Source: JBFIHF01 sp964411125 | GTDB taxonomy: Bacteria; Myxococcota_A; Bradymonadia; Bradymonadales; Bradymonadaceae | Direction of reading: 5' to 3' | DNA: 15,721 bases | Assembly (NCBI GenBank): GCA_964411125.1 | Contig: CAYPJU010000110.1 | Span: forward strand, 1-15,721 | Shown here: positions 14,219-15,721 of the stretch, one piece after another | How the letters are laid out: the number at the start of each line of letters is the position of its first letter | Numbering within the stretch: position 1 is the stretch's first letter | Position numbers and translations under genes: made by a program | The notes under the pieces: model-generated | Told to the model about the DNA's origin: nothing | Seen by the model: the letters and a program-made list of their open reading frames with translations, nothing else | The model's database searches: none

Positions 14219-15670
14219 TCAGGGCTGGACGCCGACGGCGCCGGTGATCTCTTCGACGACGTCTTCGCCGAAGTCGAGATTGTCGAGCTCGGTGACCGTG
14301 CCCCCCGGCTGGAACTGGAGGACGCGCAGGCCCGACAACTCGGAGACGATCACCGTCCCGTCGAGCGAGCCCTGCTCGATCGTCGTGAGGGATGCCGGGA
14401 GTAGCGTCGACGTGCTGGTCGTGACGGTCCCCTGCGGCGCGAACGGCGCGGCGGCGTCATTCGGGTCGTAGCTGAAGAGGTTGATCGCGTCGTCCTGCAC
14501 TCCGAGCACGATCATCGCGTCGTCGTGGGGCGACATCGCGATGCGCGACGGGTCGGCGAGCTCGATGTTCTGGACCTGCCGGAGGGTGTCCCCCTCGATG
14601 GCGGCGACGCCGATGCGATGGGTCGAGAAGAGCGCGGAGTTGCTGGCGACGACGTATTTGCCGTCGTGAGTCGTGGCGATGTCGTCGATGTACCGAAGCG
14701 TCGGCATTCCGGACTCGGCGTCCGCATCGATCTCCTCCTGCGTGCGGGGGAAGAGGTCGACGCTCGACAGACGCGTAGGCGCGGTCGGGGTGGTGAAGTC
14801 GAGGAGGTGTCCGTGACGCTGCATGTTCTCGTCGAACATGTCGTCCAGGATGTCGCCCGCTCCGGCGACGGCCCGCGTCGCGTCGATGAAGGCCATCCCG
14901 CGCAGGTTGCGGGCTTCGGTGACGAAGACGCCTGCCTGCGGCAGCCCGGTCGCGCAGTCGAGCTCGACGCGGTAGAGGGCCCCGCCGATGTTTCGCCAGC
15001 CGTTCTCCCACCCCCACATCACGTCGCCGGACGGGTCCATGACCATGTTGGAGACGTAGAACCCGGGGTCGACGTCGGGGTTGATGATCTCGACGGAACC
15101 GCTGTTCGCGACACGGAAGACGCCGAGCGTGCGGTCGTTCCCCCCGGCGTCGAGGTTGAACTCCTGGACGGCGTATCCGAACTGTCCGTCGCGCGTGAAG
15201 CCGATCGTCCCGCTCGACGCCCGCCCTCGGAGGGTGAAAGTCTGCCCGGTGCGAGCCAGCTCGCCGGTCGCGCTCATGTCGACGACCTCGAAGGTCGAAT
15301 CGCCGTCGGCCGGCTTGGCGACGACGATTTTTCGCGCGCGGTCCGCCGCGGGTGTCGTCCAGTTGAGGCACCGCGTCACCGGGCCACCCATGTCGGGTTC
15401 GACGCCGTTGTTCGGCGCCGTCATGTCGGGATCGACACCGTTGTTCGGCGTCCCCATGTCGGGATCGACGCCGTTGTTCGGCATCCCGTTGTTCGGACCG
15501 CCATTGTTGCCGGGCAGGCCACCGAGGTCGCCTTCGACGCAGCGGACGCCTTCGCAGTCGTCGCCGGCGTCACCGCCGTTCCCCGTCGTGTCCGTTCCGC
15601 AAGCTGCGCCGAACGCGCAGCACAAGAATACCATCGAAAATCGTTTCACAGTTTTCTCCAATCGATCCAT
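14219..15670 (-). CDS. Beta-propeller-like lipoprotein with Asn-Asp-Pro repeat linker
   Basis: A 483-residue lipoprotein: the signal peptide ends at FGAAC (Cys24). A Gly/Asn-rich linker (about 28-95) includes three units of the type NNGVDPDMGTP and early cysteines (DDCEGVRC). Residues of about 105-480 have repeated strands reminiscent of YVTN/WD40-type propellers, such as IGFTRDGQFGYAVQE, NMVMDPSGDVMWGWE, DIATTHDGKYVVASN and IAMSPHDDAMIVLGV. No enzyme motif is seen, so a binding or structural role at the surface is likely. The ATG at 15670 is preceded by a TTG in frame; there is no Shine-Dalgarno sequence, but a promoter lies immediately upstream. Linkers of this style are common in large-genome deltaproteobacteria-like lineages. 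Confidence 0.8.
   Translation of the reverse strand: MDRLEKTVKRFSMVFLCCAFGAACGTDTTGNGGDAGDDCEGVRCVEGDLGGLPGNNGGPNNGMPNNGVDPDMGTPNNGVDPDMTAPNNGVEPDMGGPVTRCLNWTTPAADRARKIVVAKPADGDSTFEVVDMSATGELARTGQTFTLRGRASSGTIGFTRDGQFGYAVQEFNLDAGGNDRTLGVFRVANSGSVEIINPDVDPGFYVSNMVMDPSGDVMWGWENGWRNIGGALYRVELDCATGLPQAGVFVTEARNLRGMAFIDATRAVAGAGDILDDMFDENMQRHGHLLDFTTPTAPTRLSSVDLFPRTQEEIDADAESGMPTLRYIDDIATTHDGKYVVASNSALFSTHRIGVAAIEGDTLRQVQNIELADPSRIAMSPHDDAMIVLGVQDDAINLFSYDPNDAAAPFAPQGTVTTSTSTLLPASLTTIEQGSLDGTVIVSELSGLRVLQFQPGGTVTELDNLDFGEDVVEEITGAVGVQP
15389..15487 (-). repeat. Three 33-nt tandem repeats in the lipoprotein linker
   Basis: Three in-frame 33-nt units begin at 15389, 15422 and 15455 on the plus strand, each containing CATGTCGGG. 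They encode 11-residue units PNNGVDPDMGT, PNNGVDPDMTA and PNNGVEPDMGG. The DNA is nearly identical between units, so copy number may vary by slippage, changing linker length without a frameshift. Confidence 0.85.
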
Positions 15671-15681
15671 CAAGTGCGCAA

Positions 15682-15710
15682 GGTTTAGCCAGATCGGGAG
15701 CCCTGGTCAA
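15682..15710 (-). promoter_or_regulatory. Candidate promoter of the beta-propeller lipoprotein gene
   Basis: On the minus strand TTGACC (15710-15705) and TAAACC (15687-15682) are separated by 17 nt. Transcription would begin near 15675, about 5 nt before the ATG at 15670, and no ribosome binding site is visible. This implies a very short or absent 5' leader, as also proposed for the gene at 58. Confidence 0.5.
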
Positions 15711-15721
15711 TCGAGGCGCGA

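Overview
The window is about 15.7 kb of GC-rich DNA with twelve supported protein genes and no rRNA, tRNA, CRISPR array, insertion sequence or prophage gene. Six of the twelve products carry lipoprotein signal peptides with a lipobox cysteine, and a seventh (VIT/VWA protein) has an ordinary signal peptide. The lipid-anchored proteins with Asn/Gly/Asp-Pro-rich linkers, the soluble GAF-GAF histidine kinase and the VIT-VWA protein suggest a Gram-negative bacterium of the former deltaproteobacteria, most like Myxococcota or Bradymonadota. This placement is inferred from gene style, not from a marker gene. A run of 100 N marks a scaffold gap, so the window comes from a draft or metagenome assembly.

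Layout. 58-2442 (+) is a lipid-anchored isoamylase/GlgX-like debranching enzyme. 2443-2731 holds two identical 32-bp hairpin repeats abutting the N gap, then a strong terminator for the opposite-strand gene. 2732-3019 (-) is a histone-like HU protein with a clear sigma70-type promoter. 3020-3412 is a regulatory intergenic region with two dyads and an AT-rich part. 3413-4405 (+) is a lipoprotein with a DUF2135/YfaP-like domain. 4497-5695 (+) is a two-gene unit for lysine fermentation chemistry (kal, kce).

Four genes on the minus strand, read from right to left, form a probable operon at 11783-5692: a soluble histidine kinase with two GAF domains, a TPR/HEAT lipoprotein whose start overlaps the kinase stop, a secreted VIT-VWA protein, and an N-formylglutamate amidohydrolase-family enzyme. 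The last gene meets kce tail to tail with overlapping stop codons.

The right end has three more envelope proteins: an unrecognised alpha-helical lipoprotein (11957-13258, +), a lipoprotein with charged beta-strand repeats (13303-14139, -) and a beta-propeller-like lipoprotein with a 3 x 33-nt repeat linker (14219-15670, -).

The debranching enzyme would attack alpha-1,6 branches of alpha-glucans outside the cytoplasm. Kal and Kce catalyse adjacent steps in lysine breakdown, and the amidohydrolase-family protein may release glutamate or a similar product from an N-formyl amino acid. The kinase-TPR-VWA group looks like a sensing module that is half cytoplasmic and half envelope, with no response regulator nearby. 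I see no convincing new defence or mobile system. The most system-like part is the kinase/TPR-HEAT lipoprotein/VIT-VWA group.
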